Below are positions 24,548-33,463 of a DNA stretch of 44,570 nucleotides, in pieces (positions within the stretch are counted from its first letter, which is position 1; every line of letters begins with the position of its first letter). Position numbers and translations under genes: made by a program. Under the pieces are notes generated by a model that did not search any database, was not told the DNA's origin, and saw only the letters and a list, made by a program, of their open reading frames with translations. The stretch comes from OFTM10 sp964196195 (lineage in GTDB: Bacteria; Actinomycetota; Acidimicrobiia; Acidimicrobiales; Aldehydirespiratoraceae), in NCBI GenBank assembly GCA_964196195.1, contig CAXMSE010000051.1:1-44570 (forward strand). Direction: 5' to 3'.

Positions 24548-25669
24548 TCACTCGACCGAGACAGTCTCGCGTGTGCCCATCAGCTCCACACTCACGATCA
24601 CCACGACGGCGCCGGCTATCGCCGCGCCGCCCACCAGTCCGAGCATCTCATAGCTATCCGAGCTCACAAGAAAGCCGCCCATCAGGGGACCCAGAGCCCG
24701 ACCCGCGGCCATCGATGCCTGGGCATCACCGGCGCGTTCGGCGGGATGACGCGAGCGCTGGCTGAGCAGGGTGTAAATCCCGGGAACCGCCATCCAGAAG
24801 CAGAACCCCCACGCCACCAGGATCGCCCAGAAGAGCGGAGCCTGATCGAAGAACCCGAGGAGGCCGGCGCACACAGCCGGGATCAAGAGCCAGGCACCGG
24901 CCAGGGGGCGCCTACCTCGCCACCGAGCTGAAGGAATGCTCGCTACCGCATTGGCCGAAAACGCCAGAGAGATCACGAAAGGAGCCATGCCATATTGGTC
25001 GGCGGCGATCGCCCCCGCGAAAACGAAGACCGCCGAACCACCGAGGGTGACCACACCAAGGGCCGCTACCAGCGCCAGCGCCTGGGGGACGGGCTTGCTG
25101 CGATCGGTCTCCACCGCCTCGCCGACCACGAAGTTCGGCAGCTTCGCCAAGGGAACGAGCGCAACCACCGCCAGCAAGGCGAAGACGGCGCGATCATCGC
25201 CGTTGGTAAGGATCACGCCGAACAGCGGTGCCATGAACACCGCGGTAAGGGGACCGATCACCGCGATGTCGCCAGTGCGATCGCTGTCGCCGAACACCTG
25301 TGAGTAGGCGAGCCAGGCCAGCACTCCGAGGGCAAGGCCAGCCGCCGCGCGCGTCGCCACCAGGAGCACGAAGATCGACACCACCGCGCTCACCGCGTTG
25401 GCGGTGGCCAAGACGAGCAGCGAAACGACGAACAGGCGCCGTGAGGCCTCCACGAAACGCCCCGATACCCAGGAACCGACCACGAACGCACCCAATTGGG
25501 CCGCAGAGAACAGGCCCGCAGTGCCGATACCCACGTCGAATCTCTCCGCTACCCCGCCCAAGATCAGCGGCGTCGCCACGAAGGTTGCCGTGGCAACCGC
25601 CATCGCCATCATCAAGCCCGCTTCTGTGCTCCCCCGCAGGGCCGCCAGGAGTCGAAACGGTGCCTGCAT
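24548..25669 (-). CDS. Major facilitator superfamily transporter
   Basis: The 373-residue protein is almost wholly hydrophobic, with about 11-12 membrane segments and charged loops, including SGRFVEASRRL after the second segment in the position of MFS motif A and a repeat of that layout (RWRGRRPLAG) after the midpoint. It is compact for the superfamily. The substrate is unknown. It is divergent from ilvD with 83 bases between; TAGGCT lies six bases before its ATG, again a leaderless-type promoter. Confidence 0.78.
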   Translation of the reverse strand: MQAPFRLLAALRGSTEAGLMMAMAVATATFVATPLILGGVAERFDVGIGTAGLFSAAQLGAFVVGSWVSGRFVEASRRLFVVSLLVLATANAVSAVVSIFVLLVATRAAAGLALGVLAWLAYSQVFGDSDRTGDIAVIGPLTAVFMAPLFGVILTNGDDRAVFALLAVVALVPLAKLPNFVVGEAVETDRSKPVPQALALVAALGVVTLGGSAVFVFAGAIAADQYGMAPFVISLAFSANAVASIPSARWRGRRPLAGAWLLIPAVCAGLLGFFDQAPLFWAILVAWGFCFWMAVPGIYTLLSQRSRHPAERAGDAQASMAAGRALGPLMGGFLVSSDSYEMLGLVGGAAIAGAVVVIVSVELMGTRETVSVE

Positions 25670-25738
25670 CAGCCGAGCCTACCGATCGCGTTCAGAGGTC
25701 GGAGCACCCGTTCGGGGAGCGATGGATGGCTTAACAGC

Positions 25739-25744
25739 TAACCT
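25739..25744 (+). promoter_or_regulatory. Leaderless-type -10 element for ilvD
   Basis: TAACCT ends eight bases before the ilvD ATG, identical in sequence and spacing to the element before the ROK kinase, and there is no Shine-Dalgarno sequence. Confidence 0.5.
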
Positions 25745-25752
25745 CTGACCTC

Positions 25753-27609
25753 ATGCCTGAGTATCGGTCACGAACGAGCACCCACGGCCGCAATATGGCC
25801 GGCGCCCGCGCCCTGTGGAGGGCCACGGGCATGGGCGAAGACGACTTCGACAAGCCCATCATCGCGGTGTCCAATTCATTCACCCAATTCGTGCCCGGCC
25901 ACGTGCACCTGAAAGACCTCGGACAGCTGGTCGCCCGCGAGGTGGAGGCGGCCGGCGGGGTGGCCAAGGAGTTCAACACAATCGCAGTCGATGACGGCAT
26001 CGCGATGGGCCACGACGGAATGCTCTACAGCCTTCCCTCGCGCGAACTCATCGCCGACAGCGTCGAATACATGGTCAACGCACACTGCGCCGACGCGCTC
26101 GTATGCATCTCCAACTGCGACAAAATCACCCCTGGCATGCTGATGGCGAGCCTGCGCCTCAACATCCCCACCATCTTCGTTACCGGCGGACCCATGGAAG
26201 CAGGCAAGACCCGGCTCGCCGGAGTCGAGGTGAAGCTCGACCTGATCGACGCCATGATCAAGGCCGGCGACAAGTCGGTGAGCGACGAAGACATGCTCAC
26301 CATCGAGCGCTCCGCCTGCCCTACCTGTGGATCTTGTTCGGGCATGTTCACCGCCAACTCGATGAACTGCCTCACCGAAGCGCTCGGCCTGTCGCTGCCT
26401 GGCAACGGCACTGTCGTCGCCACCCACTCCGATCGCGAGCGCCTCTTCCTCGAAGCCGGGAGTCGCATAGTCGACATCGCCCGGCGCTACTACGAAAAGG
26501 ACGATGAGTCGGTCCTGCCCCGCTCGATCTGCACCAAGCCAGCTTTCGAAAACGCGATGACCCTCGACATCGCGATGGGTGGCTCCACCAACACCGTGCT
26601 CCACATCCTCGCCGCGGCTCAAGAAGCCGAGGTCGACTTCACAATGACCGACATCGACCGCCTGAGCCGCGCCACTCCCGCGATCTGCAAGGTCGCACCG
26701 TCGACCCCGGAGTACCACGTCGAGGATGTACACCGAGCCGGCGGCATCTTCGCCATCCTCGGCGAACTCGACCGGGGCGGACTACTCGACACGTCGGTGT
26801 CCACCATCCACAGCGAAACCCTCGCCGCCGGACTCGACCAGTGGGATGTGATGCGCGACCCCTCCGACGAGGTTGTCGAGTTTTTCCGCGCCGGCCCCGC
26901 CGGTATACCCACCCAGGTAGCGTTCAGCCAGAGCACCCGCTGGGACACCCTCGATCTCGACCGCGCCAAGGGCTGCATTCGGAGCACCACCAGCCCCTAT
27001 TTCGCCGACGGAGGGCTCGCGGTCCTCTACGGCAACGTCGCCCAGAACGGCTGCATCGTGAAGACGGCCGGCGTCGACCCATCCATTTTCACGTTCTCGG
27101 GCCCGGCCCGAGTGTTCGAGAGCCAGGAAGCCGCCTGCGATGCCATCCTCGACGAATCCAATATCGCGGCCGGCGACGTGGTGATCGTGCGCTACGAGGG
27201 CCCCAAGGGGGGTCCCGGTATGCAGGAGATGCTCTACCCCACCAGCTACATCAAGAGCCGTGGCCTCGGAAAGGAGTGTGCCCTGCTCACCGATGGCCGC
27301 TTCTCCGGTGGCACTTCAGGGCTTTCCATCGGCCACGCCTCGCCGGAGGCGGCTGAAGGGGGTGCGATCGGCCTCATAGAGGAGGGCGACCTCATCGACA
27401 TCGACATCCCCTCTCGCACCATCAATCTTCGGATCTCAGAATCCGAACTCACCGCCAGGCGGGTGGCGATGGATACCTCAGGAGCCGGTGCTTGGCAGCC
27501 GCGGGAGACCAGGCCGCGAAGAGTTTCCGCCGCCCTTCAGGCCTATGCGGCGATGACAACATCGGCCGATCGAGGTGCGGTGCGCGATGTCAGCCAGATC
27601 CAACGCTGA
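25753..27609 (+). CDS. ilvD: Dihydroxy-acid dehydratase IlvD
   Basis: IlvD dehydrates 2,3-dihydroxy-isovalerate and -methylvalerate in valine and isoleucine synthesis. The 618 residues match the Escherichia coli-type enzyme closely: FTQFVPGHVHLKDLG, SNCDKITPGM with Cys122, CPTCGSCSGMF with Cys195, MGGSTNTVLH, EGPKGGPGMQEMLYPT and DGRFSGGTSGLSIGH. Position 49 is Gly, not Cys, which fits the oxygen-sensitive [4Fe-4S] type rather than the [2Fe-2S] type. No other branched-chain gene is adjacent. After it, 120 bases to the next gene hold no feature I can name. Confidence 0.96.
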   Translation: MPEYRSRTSTHGRNMAGARALWRATGMGEDDFDKPIIAVSNSFTQFVPGHVHLKDLGQLVAREVEAAGGVAKEFNTIAVDDGIAMGHDGMLYSLPSRELIADSVEYMVNAHCADALVCISNCDKITPGMLMASLRLNIPTIFVTGGPMEAGKTRLAGVEVKLDLIDAMIKAGDKSVSDEDMLTIERSACPTCGSCSGMFTANSMNCLTEALGLSLPGNGTVVATHSDRERLFLEAGSRIVDIARRYYEKDDESVLPRSICTKPAFENAMTLDIAMGGSTNTVLHILAAAQEAEVDFTMTDIDRLSRATPAICKVAPSTPEYHVEDVHRAGGIFAILGELDRGGLLDTSVSTIHSETLAAGLDQWDVMRDPSDEVVEFFRAGPAGIPTQVAFSQSTRWDTLDLDRAKGCIRSTTSPYFADGGLAVLYGNVAQNGCIVKTAGVDPSIFTFSGPARVFESQEAACDAILDESNIAAGDVVIVRYEGPKGGPGMQEMLYPTSYIKSRGLGKECALLTDGRFSGGTSGLSIGHASPEAAEGGAIGLIEEGDLIDIDIPSRTINLRISESELTARRVAMDTSGAGAWQPRETRPRRVSAALQAYAAMTTSADRGAVRDVSQIQR

Positions 27610-27729
27610 ACGCGATGGCAGTACGCTCGCCGCGCCACATACCGGGTCGCGAACTCACTAAACACGCCGGAGTCAACCACGCTGCGACCAGTTATCGCAC
27701 CTTCGCCGAGCTCTCGATGCGACTCCAAG

Positions 27730-29139
27730 ATGGCGACTGACATCCCCGCCCTCGTCAGCGAACTCGAAGATGTTGTAGGGCCGAGCAACACCTTCACCGG
27801 ACACGAGGCCGCCGAATACGGCCGTGACGCCCGCGGGGTCGTAACCGGCCCGGTCGTCGTCGCGGTTCGGCCCGGCTCTACCGAAGAGGTCGCCTCAGTT
27901 GTGCGAGCTTGCGCACGCAGGAATCTGCCGATCGTCACCCAGGGCGGCAATACCGGCCTCAGCGGGGGCGCTCAACCCGTCGATCGGCAGGCGTCGGTAC
28001 TGGTGTCGCTCAGTCGGATGCGTCAGATCGAGTCGGTCGACATACCCGATTCCACCATCACCGTGCACGCCGGCGCAACCATCGAGTCGATCCAAGAAGC
28101 CGCCAAGGCCGCCGGCGCGATGTTCGCGCCCGACTGGGGCGCCCGTGGGAGTGCATCGATCGGTGGAGCGATCTCCACCAATGCCGGGGGCGTGAACGTG
28201 CTGCACTTCGGCCCGATGCGCGATCAGGTACTCGGACTCGAAGTGGTGCTCGCCGACGGCAGGATCTGGGACGGCATGCGCGCCCTGCGCAAGGACTCCT
28301 CGGGCTACCAACTCCGCCAACTTTTCATCGGAGCGGAGGGCACCCTCGGAATCATCACCCGAGCGGTCGTACGCATGGTTCCCGCCATCGCCGACCACCA
28401 GACGGCGATCCTCGCGCTCCCCGCCCTCGACGCCGCCCTCCCCCTCCTCGAGACGGCCCGCAATGGAGGGCGCATGGTCGTCGCCTTTGAGCTCATCCCC
28501 GAGGTCGGCCTGGGCGCCGCGGTCGACAAGTTCGATCTGCAGCGCCCTATGGAGACCGTCTCCAAGTGGTACATCCTCGCCCGGATCTCGGCCCCGTTGG
28601 GAAGCGGTCTCACCGCGATGAACGATTTCCTGCAGGAAGCAGCCGGCGCCGATCTGATCCTCGATGCCGCAATGGCCGCTACCCCCGATCAGGAGGACAA
28701 CCTCTGGAAGATCCGGGAACTGATTCGACCCGTGGAGCTGTGGGACTGGGTCGAGGGTTACATCAAGTACGACACAGCGGTGCCGGTAGGTCGCGTGGTG
28801 GAGTTCATCGAACGCGTGGAGTCGGTCACTGCCGAGCTGGCCCCAGCGGCGCTGCCGTTCTCATTCGGCCACGTGGGCGATGGCAACATCCATCTCCACG
28901 TCCTCCCACCCATGGGCGGATTCGAGCCCGCCCACCGAGCAGCGCTCGAGGCGGCGATCAACGCGCTCACCCTCGAGCTCGAAGGCACCTTCACCGCCGA
29001 GCACGGCGTCGGCCAATCCTTGCTCGATCAGATGGCCGATCAGAAGGATCCTCTCGAAATTGAACTTGCCTGGCGCATCAAGGACGCGCTCGACCCCGAT
29101 GGCTTGTTCAACCCGGGCAAGACCCTTCCGCCTCGATGA
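27730..29139 (+). CDS. FAD-binding oxidase/dehydrogenase, GlcD/D-2-hydroxyacid dehydrogenase-like
   Basis: The 469-residue protein is a VAO/PCMH-type flavoprotein. The FAD-binding half contains AVRPGSTEEVASVV, PIVTQGGNTGLSGGAQP and DWGARGSASIGGAISTNAGG; the C-terminal half ends with HVGDGNIHLHV (381-391) and AEHGVGQS, where the histidines bind metal and substrate in D-lactate and D-2-hydroxyglutarate dehydrogenases. It most likely oxidises a D-2-hydroxyacid such as glycolate, D-lactate or D-2-hydroxyglutarate. GlcE and GlcF are not present, favouring a single-subunit dehydrogenase. It overlaps the following MFS gene by ATGA. Confidence 0.88.
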   Translation: MATDIPALVSELEDVVGPSNTFTGHEAAEYGRDARGVVTGPVVVAVRPGSTEEVASVVRACARRNLPIVTQGGNTGLSGGAQPVDRQASVLVSLSRMRQIESVDIPDSTITVHAGATIESIQEAAKAAGAMFAPDWGARGSASIGGAISTNAGGVNVLHFGPMRDQVLGLEVVLADGRIWDGMRALRKDSSGYQLRQLFIGAEGTLGIITRAVVRMVPAIADHQTAILALPALDAALPLLETARNGGRMVVAFELIPEVGLGAAVDKFDLQRPMETVSKWYILARISAPLGSGLTAMNDFLQEAAGADLILDAAMAATPDQEDNLWKIRELIRPVELWDWVEGYIKYDTAVPVGRVVEFIERVESVTAELAPAALPFSFGHVGDGNIHLHVLPPMGGFEPAHRAALEAAINALTLELEGTFTAEHGVGQSLLDQMADQKDPLEIELAWRIKDALDPDGLFNPGKTLPPR

Positions 29140-30371
29140 GCGATCGGAATGAGCGAGGCGTAATCGCGTTCTTGGCGTCCATGAGCATCCTGCTCGCCTT
29201 TGGAATCGACGCGGCTCTGCCTGCCTTCGACGAGATCCGAGAGGAGTTCGACCTCGCCGCGGGCTCGGGTGAGATCTCCTTGATCGTCACCTTCTACTTC
29301 TTTGGCATGGCCGCTGGTCAGCTCTTCTATGGCCCCCTCTCGGATCGGTTCGGGCGTAGGCCGCTGCTGTTGTCGGGGATCGGCCTCTACTGCCTCGGCG
29401 CAGCCGGCGGCAGCCTCGCGCCGACCTTCGAGGTGATGCTCGCCTTCCGCTTCCTTTGGGGTTTCGGTGCGGCAGGACCCAATGTCTTGTCCGCCGCCAT
29501 TGCACGCGACCTCTACTCAGGTGATCAGATGGCGCGCGTGCTGTCGGTGGTGATGGCTGTATTCCTCATCGGACCATCGCTGGCTCCGCTCGCCGGTGAC
29601 GGGCTACTCACCCTGGGCGGCTGGCAGATCGTCTTTCTCGCTGCTCTCGTCCTCGCCGTGATCATGACCGGGTGGGCGCTCCAGTTCGGCGAGACCCTTC
29701 CGGCCGATCGGCGCCGATCGGTGAAACCCCAGGCGATCTGGGCGGGCATGCGAGTGGTGGTCACCAACCGGGCGTCGGCGTTCTATATCGCCGCAATGGT
29801 GTTCAGCTTTGCCGCCTTCTTCATCTTCCTCGGCAGCAGCCAGCCGATCATCGACGAGATCTACGGCCGGGGCGATTGGTTCGCCGTTATCTTCGGCGCC
29901 ATTTCCGCGATCAATGGTGCCGGCGTGGCATTCGCCAGCCGCTTGATCCGGTCATTCGGCGCCGCGGCTGTGGCGCGGGCCTCGTTCTTCGGCCTGGTCG
30001 GCGCCTACGCCGCGCTCACCCTCGCCGCGCTCGTGGCCGACGGTGTCCCATCGTTCTGGTTTTGGGCCGCGGCCATCACCGTCACGAGCACCCTGTCGAC
30101 GATCATCGCCACCACCTGTATCTCCCTCGCCCTTCTCCCCATGGAGCGGATCGCGGGCACCGCCGCTGCGGTGCGTGGCGTTGCCACACTGGGTTTCGGT
30201 TCGATCCTGGCCGCGGCCATCGACCGCCAGATCGACACCACCGTCACGCCCATGGCTGTGGGCGGACTCATCTACAGCGTGATCGGAGCGGGCCTGCTGT
30301 TGTGGGCTCGTGGCGGCTCCCTCGAACCGGTCGACCCCGACCTCCGACGGTCGCCTACGGTGAGTCCATGA
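29136..30371 (+). CDS. MFS transporter, Bcr/CflA drug-efflux type
   Basis: The 411-residue protein has 12 predicted membrane segments and the MFS motif A GPLSDRFGRRP in the first loop, with FGIDAALPAFDEI in segment 1 and RFLWGFGAAGPNVLSAAIARD in segment 4, as in Bcr/CflA exporters. It is translationally coupled to the flavoprotein upstream and to a TfoX-like gene downstream. Exported compounds cannot be told from the sequence. Confidence 0.87.
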   Translation: MSDRNERGVIAFLASMSILLAFGIDAALPAFDEIREEFDLAAGSGEISLIVTFYFFGMAAGQLFYGPLSDRFGRRPLLLSGIGLYCLGAAGGSLAPTFEVMLAFRFLWGFGAAGPNVLSAAIARDLYSGDQMARVLSVVMAVFLIGPSLAPLAGDGLLTLGGWQIVFLAALVLAVIMTGWALQFGETLPADRRRSVKPQAIWAGMRVVVTNRASAFYIAAMVFSFAAFFIFLGSSQPIIDEIYGRGDWFAVIFGAISAINGAGVAFASRLIRSFGAAAVARASFFGLVGAYAALTLAALVADGVPSFWFWAAAITVTSTLSTIIATTCISLALLPMERIAGTAAAVRGVATLGFGSILAAAIDRQIDTTVTPMAVGGLIYSVIGAGLLLWARGGSLEPVDPDLRRSPTVSP

Positions 30372-30673
30372 GTGAAGAGTTCTGGGATGCGGTCGCCCCC
30401 TTGTTGGCCGAGGGGATTATCGACGAGGGCACAATCATGGGCGGGCCCTGCGTACGAGCAAGAGGCGAGTTCGTGGGAATGCCCCACCACAGGGGTCATG
30501 GGTTGGTGGTGAAGCTGGCCCGCGACACCGTCGCGGCCATGATCGATGCCGGAGACGGGGTGTCGTTCGCGCCCGCCGACAAGGTGTTCAAGGAATGGGT
30601 GCTCGTCGAGGAGTTCGACGAGGATCGCTGGCGAGATCTGATTCGCGCGTCGGTGGAGTTCGTCGGCCCTTAA
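30368..30673 (+). CDS. Small TfoX N-terminal-domain-like protein
   Basis: This 101-residue soluble protein resembles the TfoX/Sxy N-terminal domain, a small fold with a MxGG...RGEFVG...LVVKLARDTV layout followed by a FKEWVLV strand. It does not have the C-terminal TfoX domain. The ATG at 30368 overlaps the MFS stop (ATGA), so the ORF start is set by coupling rather than the much longer frame through the MFS gene. Function unknown; single-domain members are common in actinobacteria. Its stop shares TTAA with the convergent acetyltransferase gene. Confidence 0.7.
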   Translation: MSEEFWDAVAPLLAEGIIDEGTIMGGPCVRARGEFVGMPHHRGHGLVVKLARDTVAAMIDAGDGVSFAPADKVFKEWVLVEEFDEDRWRDLIRASVEFVGP

Positions 30674-31425
30674 GCGTCGGGCCTGCGCATCTCGAACCAC
30701 TCCCACAGCACATCGTCCCAGCGGTCGCCAGCAACGGGAGTCTCCACCATCTCACCGCCTCGCCTCAGCTTGAGCCGGTCGGCCAGCAGGGTCACACGAT
30801 CGGGCCCGCCGTCGATCAGGCGAGTAGCGAACGGCAAGCGCCGCCAGTGGGCGCTCTCATCGGCCTGGAGACGATTCGAGACCTCATCGAAATCGCTCAT
30901 CTTGTGGGCCACCCGCCGGAACCGATAGCAGGCCTCGGGCAGGCCGTCGACATGCTTGGCGAGGGTGACACCCTGTGGGCTCGGCATGAACTCGTAGACG
31001 CCCGTACCCCCCTCCTGGGGGCCGGCCTGATTCAGCGCTAAGGGGGTGGAGAAGCTGTCGCCGAATCCCACATCGACCAGATAGGGCTGCTCGAGCTGCA
31101 CCTCGAGGGCGGCATGGTCGATGATCTTGGTGGGGCCATCGAGCAGCACCGCAGCACCGATCCGCAGCACCGAGAATCCGAGCTGATCTAGCAGCCATCC
31201 GAACGCGCCATTGTTCTCGAAGCACCACCCTCCCCGGCGCTCATCGACGATCTTCAGTACCGACCAGTCTGTGTCGGTACGCACCGGTCGCTGCGCGAAC
31301 ACATCGAGGTTCTCGAACGCCACCGTCGTGAGATGAGCCTGCTGAAGGGCGGTGAGGGTGGGGAGGTCGTGGGCGATGGGGTCGACGAATTCGATGCGAT
31401 CCAGATAGCGGTCGACGAGACTCAT
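30670..31425 (-). CDS. Arylamine N-acetyltransferase (NAT family)
   Basis: The 251-residue protein shows the NAT catalytic triad with family spacing: Cys68 in RRGGWCFENN, His104 in DHAALEV and Asp118 in VDVGFGDS. FENLDVF near residue 37 is also characteristic. NAT transfers acetyl from acetyl-CoA to arylamines and hydrazines. I choose ATG 31425 over the longer frame to 31659 because it gives the family length and has GGAG 11 bases upstream; the extension would overlap the divergent aminotransferase gene. Stops with the TfoX-like gene overlap by four bases. Confidence 0.88.
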   Translation of the reverse strand: MSLVDRYLDRIEFVDPIAHDLPTLTALQQAHLTTVAFENLDVFAQRPVRTDTDWSVLKIVDERRGGWCFENNGAFGWLLDQLGFSVLRIGAAVLLDGPTKIIDHAALEVQLEQPYLVDVGFGDSFSTPLALNQAGPQEGGTGVYEFMPSPQGVTLAKHVDGLPEACYRFRRVAHKMSDFDEVSNRLQADESAHWRRLPFATRLIDGGPDRVTLLADRLKLRRGGEMVETPVAGDRWDDVLWEWFEMRRPDA

Positions 31426-31446
31426 GGTGCAGACACTCCGGGATCG

Positions 31447-31462
31447 GGCCACACTCGTGGCC
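31447..31462. promoter_or_regulatory. Inverted repeat between divergent NAT and aminotransferase genes
   Basis: GGCCAC-ACTC-GTGGCC is a perfect 6-bp inverted repeat four bases before the aminotransferase ATG in the 41-base divergent gap. It could be an operator or only a chance GC-rich palindrome. Confidence 0.3.
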
Positions 31463-31466
31463 AGCC

Positions 31467-32627
31467 ATGGAACTCTCGCCACGAATCCGCAACCTCGTCC
31501 ACTCCCCGATCGGGGAAGCCCATGCTCTGCTCGAATTTCGGGTGAACGACCAACCGCTTCTCGACCTTTCCCAGGCGGCGCCGGCCTATCCGCCGGCACC
31601 AGTGGTTGCCGACCGTATCGCCCAGGCTGCCCACGAACCCACCTCCTCACGCTACGCACCCCAACCCGGCCTGCCCCGACTGCGCGAATCCTTCGCGGCT
31701 GATCTCACCGAGGCCTACTCGACTCCGATCAGCGCCGACGAGGTCCTCATCACCGCTGGCTGCAATCAGGCCTTCTGCGTGACGGTGAGTGCCCTCACCG
31801 ACCCCGGCGACTCGGTCGTACTGGCGTCGCCGTTTTACTTCAACCACGACATGTGGCTCCGGGTCGAAGGGGTAGAGGCGCGCCACCTGCCGGCGGGGGA
31901 AGATCATCAGCCCGATCCCGGGCGCGCCGACAAACTCATCGACCACACCACCCGGGCGATCGTGCTCGTCTCCCCTGGCAACCCCACCGGGGTCACCATC
32001 CCCCCTTCCCGACTCGCCGCCTTCGCCGAACTCGCTCGACGCCGTGGTGTGGCCCTGATCATCGATGAGACCTACCGCACCTTCCGTCCCACGACCGCTC
32101 CGGCCCATGAGCTCTTCTCAGACCCCGAGTGGCACGACACCGTGATCAGCTTGCACTCATTCTCGAAGGATCTCGCCATCCCGGGTCACCGGATCGGTGC
32201 TGTCGTATCAGGGCCGGCGGTGCAGGTGGAGGCGCTCAAGATCCTCGACTGTGTGGCCATAAGCGCTTCGTGGATCGGCCAGGAGGCATGTATCGCCGGC
32301 CTGATGCACGCGGGCGACTGGCGAGCCGAGCAGTCAGCTCGCGTCGCCGACCTGCAGCAGCGTTTCGAGTCGGTCATGCATCGTCGACCCGGAGGATTCG
32401 AGCTCGTCACCTCGGGCGCCTACTTCGGCTGGGTTCGCGCCGATGCCCGAACCGACACGGCCACCATGTTGCGGCGACTCGTCATCGAGATCGACACCTT
32501 GGTGATTCCCGGCACAGCCTTCACGCTCGAAGACGAACACTTCCTGCGGTTCAGTTTCGCCAACCTGACCCCGGCCGAAATCGATGAGCTGGGTACCCGG
32601 TTGGACGCCTTTGACCCCGATCCCTGA
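31467..32627 (+). CDS. PLP-dependent aminotransferase, class I/II
   Basis: The 386-residue fold-type I aminotransferase has RYAPQPGLPRLRESFA, the phosphate-binding ITAGCNQAF, SPGNPTG (169-175), Asp200 and Tyr203 in IIDETYRTF and the PLP lysine Lys234 in HSFSKDLAIPGHRIG. This is the aspartate/aromatic aminotransferase group; the donor and acceptor are not certain. It is followed after 14 bases by an FAH-family gene, and the two may be one transcription unit that handles a keto acid. Confidence 0.88.
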   Translation: MELSPRIRNLVHSPIGEAHALLEFRVNDQPLLDLSQAAPAYPPAPVVADRIAQAAHEPTSSRYAPQPGLPRLRESFAADLTEAYSTPISADEVLITAGCNQAFCVTVSALTDPGDSVVLASPFYFNHDMWLRVEGVEARHLPAGEDHQPDPGRADKLIDHTTRAIVLVSPGNPTGVTIPPSRLAAFAELARRRGVALIIDETYRTFRPTTAPAHELFSDPEWHDTVISLHSFSKDLAIPGHRIGAVVSGPAVQVEALKILDCVAISASWIGQEACIAGLMHAGDWRAEQSARVADLQQRFESVMHRRPGGFELVTSGAYFGWVRADARTDTATMLRRLVIEIDTLVIPGTAFTLEDEHFLRFSFANLTPAEIDELGTRLDAFDPDP

Positions 32628-32641
32628 TACAAACGAGCCTC

Positions 32642-33457
32642 ATGAAACTCACCACCATTCGCACCGCAGACGGCACCCGCGCCGCACGAGTCGAAGGCGA
32701 CTCGCTCGTTCTCCTCGATGCAGCCGACGTCGGGCAGGTGCTGCGAACCGGCATCAATGCCGACGCCGACGGGCCCACCGTTGCTGGGGGTGATGCCGAC
32801 TACGCCCCCCTTGTGACCCACCCCGACAAGATCGTCTGTGTTGGTGCCAACTATCTGGATCACATAGCGGAGAGGGGACACGACCGACCGACCGCCCCCA
32901 GCTACTTCGCCAAGTACCGCCGAGCTCTGATCGGAGCGCGCGACGACATCACTCTTCCGCCGGCCGACCTATCCACCCACATCGATTGGGAAGCGGAGCT
33001 GGCGATAGTCATCGGCACCGAGATCCGCCACGCCAACTCCGGAGAGGCGCTCGCTGCGATAGCCGGTTTCACCGTGCTCAACGACGTCTCGGTACGCGAC
33101 TACCAGAGACGCACCACCCAGTTCCTCGCGGGCAAGACCTTTGAGGGCACAACTCCAGTGGGACCCATCATGGTCGGCACCGACGAAATCGGTGATGGCT
33201 CGGGACTTGCCATCACCACCGAGGTCGATGGAGTCGTCAAGCAGTCGTCCAACACATCAGAACTCTGCTTCAACGCCGTCGACATCGTGGCCGATCTGAG
33301 CCGCATCATCACCCTCGAGCCGGGCGACATCATCGCCACGGGTACTCCGGGAGGGGTCGGAGCGGCCCGCAAGCCACCCGAGTGGATGGCCGATGGCACG
33401 GTCGTGAGCTGCTCGATCGATCAGATCGGCGAGACCCGCAACACCTGTCGATACTGA
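32642..33457 (+). CDS. Fumarylacetoacetate hydrolase (FAH) family protein
   Basis: The 271-residue protein has the FAH fold: VGANYLDHIAERG, metal-binding Glu117 and Glu119 in DWEAELA, VLNDVSVRDYQ with the next metal Asp, GKTFEGTTPVGP and a C-terminal TGTPGGVGAARKPP. Family members hydrolyse or decarboxylate 2,4-dioxo acids (fumarylpyruvate, acylpyruvates, oxaloacetate). It differs from the hpaG-like FAH protein at 38192. It is placed after an aminotransferase and ends six bases before the convergent methyltransferase gene. Confidence 0.85.
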   Translation: MKLTTIRTADGTRAARVEGDSLVLLDAADVGQVLRTGINADADGPTVAGGDADYAPLVTHPDKIVCVGANYLDHIAERGHDRPTAPSYFAKYRRALIGARDDITLPPADLSTHIDWEAELAIVIGTEIRHANSGEALAAIAGFTVLNDVSVRDYQRRTTQFLAGKTFEGTTPVGPIMVGTDEIGDGSGLAITTEVDGVVKQSSNTSELCFNAVDIVADLSRIITLEPGDIIATGTPGGVGAARKPPEWMADGTVVSCSIDQIGETRNTCRY

Positions 33458-33463
33458 TCGAGG

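Noticed and set aside
27610..27729. A small gene or RNA between ilvD and the flavoprotein gene
   Set aside because: A short open frame crosses the gap, but it has no start signal or recognisable motif, and I see no convincing RNA structure.
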